A DNA stretch of 64,000 nt. Source: Meconema thalassinum (taxonomy: Eukaryota; Arthropoda; Insecta; Orthoptera; Tettigoniidae). The position numbers and the translations under genes are program-made. The notes below the pieces were generated by a model. That model was not told the origin of the DNA and ran no database searches. It saw nothing but the letters and a program-made list of their open reading frames with translations. Of the stretch, positions 47,301-57,529 are shown one piece after another. The stretch is from contig OX336395.1 in NCBI GenBank assembly GCA_946902985.2, positions 17,648,708 to 17,712,707 of the forward strand. The letters are read 5' to 3'. Position 1 is the first letter of the stretch. Each line of letters opens with the position of its first letter.

Positions 47301-50300
47301 GCTTAAGAACTCCCTATGGTATTACTTATTAATAAAAAAAAAGCAAAATTTTCAAAAAGTATTAATTCGGGCGTTCATGGGTTAATGACTTTTGGAATTC
47401 GTGTTTAAGAATAGTTCCAAAATGCAAGTGTGTTTTATAAATTCAAATTTGTGTTTCTTTTCATCTTGAATCAAACACCTATTTTATTTCTCATAAAATG
47501 AAAGACAATAGTACCAATTTTGTTGCTTAATTTATAAGACTGTTGCTACTTGAAAGTATTGGATTCTCAGAAGTAAAGTATATTGTGTTGTGATGGCAAC
47601 GAATACATCGTAAGTAATAGGTATGGCATTCTTTTATATTTTTGTCTTACAAAACTTTCAAAACCTTGAAAATATAAGTCAGAAAAATATAAATAATGTG
47701 AAAGTCAGCTAATGAGCACTTAACGCAGCCAAATTTCAGCTTCAGAGATGCTATTCTAACCTTGTAAAATTTCTTACAATTATTCATTGACTTGAGAACA
47801 AATCCGAGACATATAAAGCAAGATGAATGTTTAGCGTGCTTGTGTATCTACAAAATATATTTCTTATGCCTCCTGAGGTCCATTATTAACAAATTGTTGT
47901 TTCTCTGTAGGGAGCACATATCAAGGAAGTTACGATTACTAAGAATGTGACTGAAGAGATAGTCGCACATGTCAAAACGGAAGCACTATCTTCATCAAGT
48001 GGCGGAGATGCGAGAGTTGTAAGTGCCTAAATATATTGAGAGCAGCTTTATGGTTATTAAGGCTCGTTATATGCTTAATGATATCTGATGTTCCTCCACC
48101 AAGTGTGGCTGAGATTTTCAAAGGTTTGGTGATACGATTTTGAGGGGTTCGTGTGCGCTGATGAAATATTTTGGAATTAATACGAAACCTGAATGTAATT
48201 CTAGTCATTTCTGGCTGATCATATACTTGCTCCGTGGTGTATATGGAAGATATTGTTTTCTCTGTGATTTGTTTGCTGGATAGGCTGATATGATATTTGT
48301 TGTTTTAAGGGCCAAACATTCACATTATCGACCTGGCGCTTGATAGGATTCCCTGCCTAAATTGTATTTTGGGTTTGGCTCATCTGAAAAAGGCCTTTTT
48401 TTTTGGATTTTGAATATCTGGTTGTTGTTTGTTGCAAGTCATAAAATTCCATTCATGATTTGCTTCTCCAGTTTTGTATATGATCATAATATTTAAGAGA
48501 TTCTCTGTATGGTGTGATCTGGCTTCCAAATCTGCGACACAGAAATAATTTCTAAAACATCAGACTACCTCGCCAGAATACAGTGATAGATTTATTAATT
48601 TCCTCATAACTTCTATACGAAAATGGAGTACCAATCCTTGAATGCAATATTGAGGCTGCTAGTAAAGAATGTTGAAATTCTTAGTAAGATAGCCTTTGTC
48701 AGATGATCCAGGCCATTATCTGTTCTTTAACTGGGCTTGGTATGTCATGCAGTGAACCAATTACACAGAACAATACCAATAACTTCACAAATGACTAGGT
48801 TTCTATTCATGTTCCATGTTAATTCTTTAACATTCCTTCGGAGTGTAATATCGCGCCCTGTGGTTGGGATTCCTCTTAAAAATGGAGGTCCTGTGGCTCA
48901 TGGTCACTAGAATAATGGTCACGTAAAACTATAAGCTTCCTCCCTATTAAAAATAATTATTCCATGAAGTTTGTTTTGTATTTACAACTGATCTGAGTGA
49001 AATGGCCTCAGAGCCCTGTTTTGATTTGTTATGATACTGACTTTGTTATCGGTAGAAAGTCGATAGTGCAGATTGCTTCCTTATCCCCATGCACTGCTGG
49101 TAATCTGACGCAAAGGCAGAACCTTAAGTCTCGCCCTTCTTTGTGTTGTTTATTGCCTGTATCCTGTGGTGAAATTATATAACTTGATGTGCTGCATTGC
49201 TTGTAGAGCCTCTTCATTCTGCGCATGAGCTAACTGACATGAAGATATGTTAATATGTAATATAATTTGTACGAAAGAAGGTGACCATAGCTAGACTGTC
49301 ATTTAAAATCTGAGATACTTTTTTACTTATTGTGCGACTTCCCAGCTAAAATTACGCATCTTGATAGAGCCACTTTTCAACAAACGTGTGATCTTCATGA
49401 AGATGACTATTTTGGAGTTAGGGTTGACTACATTAGCAACTGTTAGGTGGCTCTTGTGATATCTATGTACTTTATTCAAATATCCATTAGGGATCTCTGA
49501 ACAATTGGGAAGGATGTTATTCTGTAGAAGTATGGAATGTGTGAATTTGTTGTAGTTGTGAGTGAAATAACCACGTGTGTTTGATGTTGTGTTGTATGGA
49601 GCTATTACAGAAGAGTTCTGTTAAAATAAATTTGGTGGACATCATTCTTATCTATGACATTAGTAAGTAAAGTGGCAATAAACCAATAAGATGGGCAAAC
49701 ACCTGTCTTAGCCATAACCAAACAGGCTGGTGAATGAAGCAATAGTGTGTATAACAGACACTTCATTTGTTCTGTTTACAATATTTACGTTAAGGTTTGT
49801 GGATGTGATATTAAGGCATTCCTCATAAGGTGCCAAGTATTATAAGTACATTAAGTTTCTCCCTACCTTGAGTATTCTTGAGATCAATATTGCTTTAATA
49901 GGAACTCAATACCGTAAAATGCACAGCACACTATGCAATATTTCTTTCCACAACATTCATCAAGTTACTGCACCCATGCCACTAAGTCTCCACACACACT
50001 CAATGCTAGAGAATATCTGCTAGGCCCACACTTGGCATAAGTATAGGAACTGAACTGCTTTGTGTTTTGAACTCTACAAAACTTCTCTGTCTTTGCCCTG
50101 TCTCCCTTGACATAAGAAAACTCTACGGATGCGAATTTGAATATACTTCAGTACGTTATTTATTCCTTGATTCCTTCAGTGCAAGTTTACAAGTCATGTG
50201 TAACACATAATTCTACCTATGCAAATGGGAACATATTTGTGAAACAAGTCATATGGACCATGTTAGGGGTATTAAGATTGCAGAATGTCCTATTCCGAAA

Positions 50301-53300
50301 ATCGTACCATGTATCGAATGAGAAACATCATTTTCAGATCTGAAAGAGTTAAGCACCTTCATGCGTCCATTACATTTCCTTATCATCTAATAGCATTTTG
50401 GGATTAAGAATTGCATTTTCAAAACTCTGTTGATGGCAAACGGAAGTGCTTTGCTGTTAGGTTGTGCATAGTACAGAAAGTACGAGCCATTTCCATGTAC
50501 ATCAGAAGAACTATGATATCTAATCCACCAGGGACGTGAACCTGGGACCACCGACAATTTACAATGTTGTTCTGATCACTGAGCTGCATCTTAATTATCA
50601 GTGGCAAAAGGTATATTATTTGAAGCTAACACTATGTTTGCATTAATTGCCACTGTGGACTTAAGGTCAGGATAAACCAATACAATTAGGATTTCTGTAT
50701 TCTCTTCAGAGATCCACTCATGAGGGTTATAGAAGTGGGGCTTGGCAGTGGTCTTACAGTATGCACATGCTGGGATTGTTTTAACTTATGACCGTGATTA
50801 CCTCCTTCCTAATCCTGAGCATTGCAATAACATGCACTTGGCCTTTTGTGTACATGTATTAAATGATTGAAGATATTAGATAAAAGTAAGAGAATTAACT
50901 AGAATCATACGAAGAAAGTAATTGTTAATAATTAAGTCCACTTATTTTAACTTATAGTACGTTCTGAAGAAACCCTCGTTCATACCACATTTCTTATAGT
51001 TGTTATTTTATACGTCTTAATATTCTTAATTCTGCTGTGTGGGGGAGGAGGTGAAATGAATATATATGTGTCAGTGGTTTTTACGGCCGTTCGCCCTTTT
51101 GTTTAGCCTAAAAGAGGTGCTAATGAAATATGATTGGGAGTTGGAAGGTAGCGACCATGGCCTCTTAACAGTTAACGTCCTAGCGTTGGCCTGGAGATGA
51201 AAATGGGGAACCATCAAGAACCATTTCAAGGTACCTTACCCAGTGGCGTATGCAGGTTTTCCTTCCGGGGGATTCATTAATATATTACATTATACAAGGG
51301 GCAGATGACCTTGTTGTTCTGCCACTTAGTCATCATCATCATACACATTATTACAATGATATTTCGATGAATATATAGTACACAATAATTAATAAACATT
51401 CTCTTTGCATGAAACCAATTTTAGGCCTTATTATTTTTTCATACCATATAAAGACAAAAAATTACATCTTTTATAAAATATGGAAAACAGTAACTAAATA
51501 TTAAAACTGAACTGATGTAGTGGTCTATAGGTTACTGCTTATAATATTGATATTATGTGAGAGAAAAATAAACTTTGGCTGCCATGTTCTTACTGCCATT
51601 AGCTATTATTGACTCTCAAAATCTGTCTATCTTGATGGCTTTATCTGTATCATTCATAGGAATAAATTCCAAATACTCCTCGTGTAACTAATTATCTTTA
51701 ATGAAACGGACACACACGATTAAAGCACCCCGAACCAACGTGAAAATAGTTACCTATCGTACACTTTAAAAGTAAAGCTAATCCTTGGCTGGCTCCAACT
51801 CTGAGGGAGTCGTCTCGCCCCGAGTAGAATGCAGGACATTTACCAAGTGACGAACGTGATCACTTTTAAAATATCTTCTGGAGTAAAGACTCTCTAGCGG
51901 TAGTGTAAAACAGGTGATAGATCATACGATATAAAGATTCAAGTAAACAAATGTCTCTGGGGGGGGGGGGTATTTAAACACTAACCCCCCCCCCCCCTTC
52001 TCCCCTCCCCCCAGTCGGTACGCCACTGATACCACTCATCTTCTGTCAGTGAACACATGGCTTGGCGCTTGGCGCGTTTAAGCTCTATAATGTTTGAAAT
52101 TAGCTCAGCCATTTTTCTGTTCTAAGGCAGGAACTACAGTGTGTCCGCAAAGTCTCTCCGCAGCGCGTGTGTCGCCTTGAAGGACATGTTGGGTTGGCAG
52201 TACATTCATGTGATGTTGTTACAAGGAGAACAATTACTTTAAATTTAGTAATGCGGTACTCAGCACTTATCACACTGTGCTCTGCAAAGTTTCCACCAGC
52301 ATGGAAAACCTCTTCCAATGTAAACACACGCTCTTCAGTAGTAAGCATTTCCACTAGACACAGCTTACACAAGAACACAACTTACAGCGTCAATGCTGCC
52401 ACGCACAGGCACTCACTGTCAGCAATAATGAACCGGTATTCTCCACCCTATCACTCCAGTTGAAGGTCAACACGGAACAAGTGCATGCTTATGCGAACTG
52501 CTGTGATAAGACTTTGCGTATACAGCGACATGAATGTGCTGCCAACGTTCAACGAGACCCGCTGCTGCGGAGAGACTATGCGGACACACTGTATAAACTT
52601 TGGATTCAATATATGTATTTCAAAACTGCATTGATAAATTGCTGAATGTCAATTAATACCAATGATGCCAGGAAATCCCTTCTTGAAAGCATTCTAAGTG
52701 AGCCGTGACTACATTCTTAAAAGCATTTGAAACTGACCTCCCCTATTAATACTCCAATGTCTTCCTCGGCTTGTATCTACCATGCAAACTATGTGCTACC
52801 GTTCGCCATTAGACTTATAATGTTTGACATTAGCAGCATACTCCACAATAGAGGCATTTAATTTACGTACTTACACTAAATTCTTTTGAAAATTTGATTT
52901 AATTGCAGTGTTTAGTGTGTTTTTTTTTACTATCGACTTGAGCCTCTCAGGAATGCGTGTTAACAACCACTCTCATTTCAGTGTCTGCGTCTTGTTCGTT
53001 TGCCGGCTTTGACAACTTGTCAGTATCTCTTTAGCCCATCTATCAGTTTGTTCTTCTGCTCCTCTGTCAAAGGGCCTCTTCGTCTTCTGGGTTCTGCCTC
53101 CACCATAAAACCCTGATAGCTTTTCATCATCCTTCTGAAACTATTCCTGTCTTTGATTTTATCCTCCGTAATGCCCACCTGTCTCATATCTTTTTCACAC
53201 TCTTGGAACCATTTTAACTTGGAGTACTTCGGTTTGAGAAAATTCCAGATTATCTTTGTGAGCCGGGCATTATTCATACGGAAGATGCGTCCATAAAATA

Positions 53301-56300
53301 GCAATCTTCGTTTTCTAATTGCTGTTGCCATCGGTTCCATCTTTCTGTATACTTCTTTATTTGATATCAGTCGAACCTCTCCGTCAACCCATCTGTTGCC
53401 CAAGATCTTCCGTAGTAGTCTGCGTTCTCTTTTAAGTAGCTGATCGACTTGTCCTGTCCGATTCATACACAGGGTCTCCGGCGCATATAAACCTTCTAGT
53501 TTGACAACAGTGCTGTAGTGCCTTAGTTTGGCTCCGATACTTAGCATCTTCTTATTGTAGATGTTTTTGGTCAGTTGGAACGCTCGCTCTAGTTTCAGGA
53601 TGCGGATATTGGTCGCTTCTTGTTCTAGCCCATTCTTTTGGATTACTTCACCAATGTATTTAAACTTCTTGACTCTTCGAATCTTTCCATGGTCGGTGAA
53701 CAACCATTCTAGACCTTCACGGATGTTAGTCATATATTTCGTTTTCTCAAATGAAATTTGTATTCCTACTTTCTCTGCTGTTTCTTTCAGATGGTTTATC
53801 TTCCTGATTGCTGAACTGGTGTTGTTTGCAAATATGGCTACGTCGTCTGCGAACGCCAGACAGTCAACATACACTCCTTTGTGTTTGGGGCCTAATCGAA
53901 ACTGATCTTCATTTCCGTCTTCTTTGTTCAGTGATTTTTTCAATTCTCGAATTACCTTTTCTAAGATGCAATTGAAAAGAAGTGGAGAAAGTCCATCTCC
54001 TTGTCTGACCCCAGTTTTTATCTCGAAGGGTTCTGAGATTTCATTCTTGAATTTTACCTTAGAAATTGTGTTGGTGAGAGTCTGTTTAATCAAATTTCTG
54101 GATAAATCATCCACCCCAAACTCTTCCAGAACATTCAGTATTGACTCTCGATCAATAGAATCGTATGCTTTTTTGAAATCCACGAATACGACCTCATATT
54201 CAAACCCCCCAGTTTTCTTGTATCTGATGATGTTCTTCAGATTGAAAATTTGTTCTGGGCAGGATCGGCCCTTACGGAAACCAGCCTGGTATTCGCCAGT
54301 CTGTTGATCAAGATGAGCTTCGATTCTGTTAAGGAGTACTTTAGAAAGAATCTTGTATGGAACAGGAACTATCGTTATACCTCTGTAATTGTCAACGTTC
54401 TTCTTGTCTCCTTTTTTGTGGAGAGGATGGATCAGTGCTGATTGCCGTTCAACTGGTATAGTACCCGTTCTCTAAATCTCCAGAAAGCGGCAGACGAATA
54501 TGTCCAGAGTATCCTCTTTCTCCAGCTTCAGTAGTTCTGCCACTATGGAATCTTCCCCAGCTGCTTTATTATCTTTCAGACTGTCTATGATCAGCTTAAT
54601 TTCCATCTTACAAGGTGGCTGAGAATTGGGCAGACCTTGAATGGGAAGGGAGTTAGATAGTTTCAGCGATGGCTCATCACAGTTTAGCAACTTGTTGAAA
54701 TACTGAGCCAAAATGTCGCAATTTTCCCTGTCGTTCATACCTAGCTTTCCTGTATCATCTCTAAAGCACAGACTAGGGGCATGATAGATTTAAAGGTTTG
54801 ATAAAAGTCTCTAACGTTGTTCTTACGGAAATTCTGAACGATCTGTTCCATCTGTTGTTTCTCATACGATCGCTTTGCACATCGGAACACTCGGGCTGCA
54901 ACTTTTCTCGCATCACGGAATGCATCAAAATCTTCCTGACCCTTGGTCGAATTCCATTTTCTCCATGCATCTGTTCTCTGAGCCAGTGCATTATCAGAGG
55001 TTTCGTTCCACCACCGATGTTTTCGTTTAGGAGCTGCCAGAATTGTGGCGGTAGCTGCCTGCTGGATCTTAAAAGCGATGTCAGTCCAATTCACAGATTC
55101 AAAGGTCAAGTTCTGATGATACTGCTCCCTAACTTCCTGGCTGATTTTAAGTTTAGACACATCAAATCTCCGAGTTCTATTTCCAGTATTCGGAGTCTTC
55201 CTGAGAGGAATGAAATTCACCTTTACCTTAGAAAGGCAGTGATCACAGTCAAACCTTGCACCCCTCTGCACTTTTACGTTCATAATCTCTTTTATTGCTC
55301 TTCTTGAAATTGCAACATGGTCAATCTGTTTCTCACCATTCAGGTTACCCGGCAAACGCCAAGTCTTCTGTTTACTTGGTTTATGTTTATAGAACGTCGA
55401 CATTACCTGAAGATCAAATGTCCGACACAATTCAACAAGTCTTATTCCATTTTTGTTAGTCATCTTGTGAGCAGGATATCTTCCTACTGTTGATCTGAAA
55501 TGTGCTTCCATTCCCAATTGGGCGTGTAATATACTGACCTTCAATCTCAAAAGATGTGCTGGTACAAATATTAAGGGTATAGTCTCTTTTTACTTAATGA
55601 TAGGTGGACGTGTTAGATCCTAACACCTCTTACGGCCTTACAGTTGAAAAGATAAAATACATACTCATTTGTCCTCAATCCTTAAGGCTATTACTTCCAT
55701 TAAGGCACTGATTCAGCATTTTGTGTCGCACTGAGATTTACTTGTTATCTTGGGGAGATTGCATTGTGAGGTTTGAAGCCATTTTTCAGTGTTGCCTAAG
55801 TAAACAAAAGTTTGGTGCTTTTCAGTCGGTCAACACGAATGTACCCAAAAAGAGCTGGCTTGTGCCCTAATCCTGAAATAAATTACATGAGATTAATAAA
55901 TACACTAGGATGACCAGTTTCGATCGTCAGGCGATCATCATCAGATCCATTACACTTAGGCTATAACAACTATGTTTGAGAATACAGGTGAAACATATTT
56001 ATAATATGTAGAATTATTTAGTTGCAGTATTGGTAATGCAACTGTCGGTGTATGCTAATTGTAGTAGATCTAATGTAAAGTGAAATGCTAAAATGGTGAT
56101 AAAAATCCGGAGTTTGTCTGTTTGGGGTGATTATATGGTTATACAAAATCAACTATGGTTACACTGTAATAATACAGGCTGATACTTATCCGGATTTATC
56201 TTCCTGACTGGAACTACGAGCAGTTTCGTGTTCACTCTGGCACCAGGTTTGGTCGACTAACCCGGGTGTTAACTGGCCAAAACTGTTTTTTTTTCGTTTC

Positions 56301-56673
56301 TCCCCCTTTTGTTCCTATGTGGTTTCTGAGGTCAGTGCAATGTTTATTTGTGTGACGTTCCCAAGTCTAGATATAATCACCCCAAACAGACAAACTCCGG
56401 ATTCGTGTTGACCGACTGAAAAGCACCAAACTTTTGTTTGGGGAGATTGTGTATTATAGGTTTTAGTTTTAGTGTTAGGGAAGACATAATTACATCTGTG
56501 TAATGCTTCACTTCAACTCAGCTGTGATTGCCAATTACATAGTTTGCTATTTTTGTAAAAAGTATTAGTGATGCCAAATAAATAAAATAATTAATTAATT
56601 CACTTTATTCCTAGGACACACAAGAAGAAACACAGGATGGGGAAAGTGAAGCAAGTGGAAATCATCCAAATGA
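41327..56673 (+). CDS. Right paralogue of the C2H2 zinc-finger gene, 3' incomplete (whole locus)
   Basis: Four exons on the plus strand: 41340-41390 (coding part of exon 1), 45062-45166, 47911-48018 and 56615-56673. Each has a good acceptor and donor, and all join in frame with no stop, giving about 107 residues. They encode the acidic N-terminal part of a C2H2 protein; the finger array is expected downstream of the window. It is the mirror paralogue of the left locus and runs away from it, so both may share a promoter region at 34.1-41.3 kb. Exon 4 exits in phase 2, exactly what the left finger exon requires, which suggests what the missing right exon looks like. No finger sequence lies between 56673 and 64000, so the next intron exceeds 7.3 kb, or the gene has lost its array. 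Confidence 0.72.
41511..41555 (-). repeat. Micro-repeat, copy next to a SINE
   Basis: The sequence gatggtgataattc ... aggggcccaacatctaggtt atcg matches the minus-strand form of the micro-retroposon at 63412-63463, with a few changes. Confidence 0.6.
41556..41775 (+). mobile_element. tRNA-derived SINE
   Basis: An A-box-like tggcatagttt (41562-41572) and a B box ggttcaaacc (41606-41615) lie 44 bp apart, as in a tRNA head, followed by about 150 bp with tcatagatttatggcatg. The 3' limit is taken where similarity to the left arm begins. No clear TSD was found. Confidence 0.6.
42497..42826 (-). repeat. 80-bp tandem repeat, four units, right arm
   Basis: The string ctaagagatc occurs at 42511, 42591, 42671 and 42750, the reverse complement of the left array. 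Four units here against about fifteen in the left arm shows length change after the duplication. Confidence 0.92.
42925..43050 (+). mobile_element. Probable SINE fragment
   Basis: A B-box-like ggttcgattctc at 42942-42953 lies in sequence lacking the same form at the mirrored left position (22800-22872), where a different SINE-like string (cctccaggcatatgactgg) occurs. No A box or TSD is clear. Confidence 0.35.
45062..45166 (+). CDS. Exon 2 of the right paralogue
   Basis: Acceptor attacttcccag, donor gtgact, 35 codons, phase 0. It reads DLNEQPPSDRPVGMKIEEPD then DVFEDAFVKEELDCQ. Almost unchanged from left exon 2 while surrounding intron has diverged more, a hint of past protein-level selection. 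Confidence 0.88.
45632..47381. mobile_element. 1.75-kb piggyBac-like non-autonomous element
   Basis: TTAA lies on both sides (45628-45631 and 47382-47385). The ends are inverted: cccataaacgcc at the left, and the complement of the right end is cccatgaacgcc. The left arm at 18206-18209 has one TTAA in otherwise matching sequence, so this is a clean insertion after the duplication. TTAA targets and CCC termini fit the piggyBac superfamily. No transposase frame is present; a SINE is nested at 46282-46495. Confidence 0.9.
46282..46495 (+). mobile_element. tRNA-derived SINE nested in the piggyBac-like element
   Basis: A box tggctcagcgg (46295-46305) and B box ggatcgaatcc (46338-46348) are near-perfect RNA polymerase III promoter elements. 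A body with ggcatgttaaagatcccctt follows, and the tail is aataacataattattattt. A tRNA-like fold is plausible for 46282-46355, but the anticodon arm is not that of a working tRNA. Confidence 0.85.
47911..48018 (+). CDS. Exon 3 of the right paralogue
   Basis: Acceptor gtttctctgtag, donor gtaagtg, 36 codons, phase 0: GAHIKEVTITKNV, TEEIVAHVKTEALSSSSGGD, ARV. Open throughout; it has GGA where left exon 3 has TGA and lacks the left 7-residue block. Confidence 0.88.
48019..51240. other. Right intron 3, arm part
   Basis: Mirrors left 13414-17551 without the 883-bp TIR element. The SINE relic lies at 51062-51230 (minus). No other exon or repeat is seen. Confidence 0.65.
51241..52028 (+). mobile_element. 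Internally deleted hAT element, 788 bp
   Basis: Termini cagtggcgtatgcagg and the inverse of ggtacgccactg match the 7.3-kb hAT at 23943. A short interior piece (cattcataggaataaattcc ... gaaacggacacacac, about 51653-51717) corresponds to part of the transposase at 29600-29670. A G run (51961-51970) and C run (51985-51997) sit near the right end as in the long element. Flanks share only atacc (using the left-arm form of the left flank), so the 8-bp duplication is not clear. A micro-repeat lies at 51288-51338. Confidence 0.85.
52029..53019. other. Unassigned, part of right intron 3
   Basis: Two gtgtccgcaaagtctctccg-like strings in inverse orientation (52140-52160 and 52569-52589) bracket 52140-52590. 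They could be the ends of a small TIR element (gtgtccgcaWagtctctccg), but the flanks were not resolved. The 3' UTR of the LINE starting at 53020 probably extends to about 52900. Confidence 0.4.
53020..55545 (-). mobile_element. Long LINE with endonuclease C-terminus and full reverse transcriptase
   Basis: From 55550 the minus strand reads the second half of an apurinic-type endonuclease: FRSTVGRYPAHKMTNKNGIR, KQKTWRLPGNLNGEKQIDHV, then RGARFDCDHCLSKVK (the usual SDH is CDH). After a frameshift near 54770 comes DNKAAGEDSIVAELL, a TAG at 54472, NYRGITIVPVPYKILSKVLL, then the RT palm: VDFKKAYDSID (motif A), TGVRQGDGLSPLLFN (B), LAFADDVAIFANN (C), and a C-terminal AIRKRRLLFYGRIFRMN. The stop is at 53020. 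Only one frameshift and one stop separate it from a coding state, so it is young; the start of the endonuclease is cut off. It lies in right intron 3 opposite to the gene. Clade not assigned. Confidence 0.9.
55546..55801. other. Short unassigned stretch
   Basis: No feature recognised. The string ttggggagattg near 55752 recurs at 56439 just beyond the fold-back element, which may reflect the target of that element. Confidence 0.3.
55802..56439. mobile_element. Fold-back (TIR) element with a second insertion in one arm
   Basis: 55802-55840 and 56401-56439 are exact 39-bp inverted repeats. A second exact pair, 56104-56136 and 56371-56403, is 33 bp. On the right the two join into one 69-bp terminal repeat; on the left they are separated by 263 bp (55841-56103) flanked by AAT on each side. 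So a ~375-bp element with 69-bp TIRs was hit in its left TIR. No transposase frame exists. Superfamily unknown. Confidence 0.88.
55841..56103. mobile_element. 263-bp insertion within the left terminal repeat
   Basis: Bounded by AAT at 55838-55840 and 56104-56106, where the right TIR has a single copy. It contains gaccagtttcgatcgtcagg and cgatcatcatcag, a motif that I recall as dispersed in insect genomes. No inverted ends are visible. Confidence 0.65.
56615..56673 (+). CDS. Exon 4 of the right paralogue
   Basis: Acceptor cactttattcctag, donor gtaagtg. 59 bp reading DTQEETQDGESEASGNHPN and two bases of the next codon (phase-2 exit). Acidic and short, like spacer exons before finger arrays. 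The phase fits the left finger exon exactly. No counterpart was found in the left locus. Confidence 0.7.
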
Positions 56674-57529
56674 GTAAGTGTACAACATATGAGGTAACAT
56701 GTTATTTAACTTTTGTGTATGCATACCTGAATGTTGTGGATATGAATTAAGTTTTGTTTGCAACGTCAGATATATCTCGCATTTTATGTGTCGTTACTGC
56801 TTGTCTCATCAAAGTAGATACATTATTGACATTAACTTCCTCTTCACTAGTCCACAAATTATCATTCGGAGTTCTCACTGTCTGCAAGTGTTTAACCCTG
56901 GAACCTTACACTTGTTTATTACAAACACTAATCTTACTGGAGTGCCCTAAGAATAATAAGCTTAATTTACATATTACAAGCCAATATTTCGTATAAACAC
57001 TGGTTAGGTTGGTTTGATTAGACTTACGGAAAGTCTTAATATTTCTATACTAAAAATAAAATAATATTAAAAAACATACAGGTTTTTTCAATATTTTGCA
57101 ACACCTCATATTTTAGAGAGTTTTACTGAATGCAATCTCTACAATTGACACAAACAGATACGATATGACTTTTGCATACATACATCTTACACTCTGCACA
57201 CATCATAGTGGTTTTGGTGTCCTTGGTTCACGGAAAGTACTCAACAAGAAACGTAACACTAACCTACACCGGGGTACTCAGTGCCCCAAAACCGATCTAT
57301 AGCAAAGAATTGGTCCGCTACAACTGTGACTAATATGGCAACTGAAATACTGTCAAAGACAAATATTAGTCATGGCGGCTGCAGTCTTGAAGGTTTGCCA
57401 ACACAAACCCAGAGCAAAACGAAAATTCACTGGAGTACCCAGTGCCCCAGTGTTGGGTCCAGGGAGAAGAACAACATCTGGATTGTGATCAGTACGGATT
57501 TTGAACAAGGAAAGGTATTAGGGTAGTTA
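56674..57529. other. Unassigned, presumed right intron 4
   Basis: No exon is recognised. Two similar short strings, ggggtactcagtgcccc (57271-57287) and gagtacccagtgcccc (57434-57449), may be remnants of a repeat. Confidence 0.3.

Larger units (their letters stand above)
41775..51405. repeat. Right arm of the inverted duplication
   Basis: Reverse complement of the left arm 13255-33045 minus the left-specific insertions. It contains exons 2 and 3 of the right paralogue, the older LINE relic, four units of the 80-bp array and the SINE relic. Its own later insertion is the piggyBac-like element at 45632-47381. Single, uninterrupted target sites mark where the left insertions are absent. Confidence 0.93.

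Noticed and set aside
13255..51405. Assembly artefact (haplotig joined in inverse)
   Set aside because: Substitutions throughout, a 7-codon indel in exon 3, separate insertions and differing first exons fit old paralogues better; not fully excluded without reads.
51233..52036. 8-bp target duplication of the deleted hAT
   Set aside because: Flanks accttacc and ataccact do not match over 8 bp; only a 5-bp atacc is shared using the left-arm form, so no duplication is claimed.
53561..54307. Two plus-strand frames of more than 110 codons
   Set aside because: Antisense shadows of the LINE reverse transcriptase.
54798..55307. 169-codon plus-strand frame
   Set aside because: Antisense shadow of the LINE endonuclease region.
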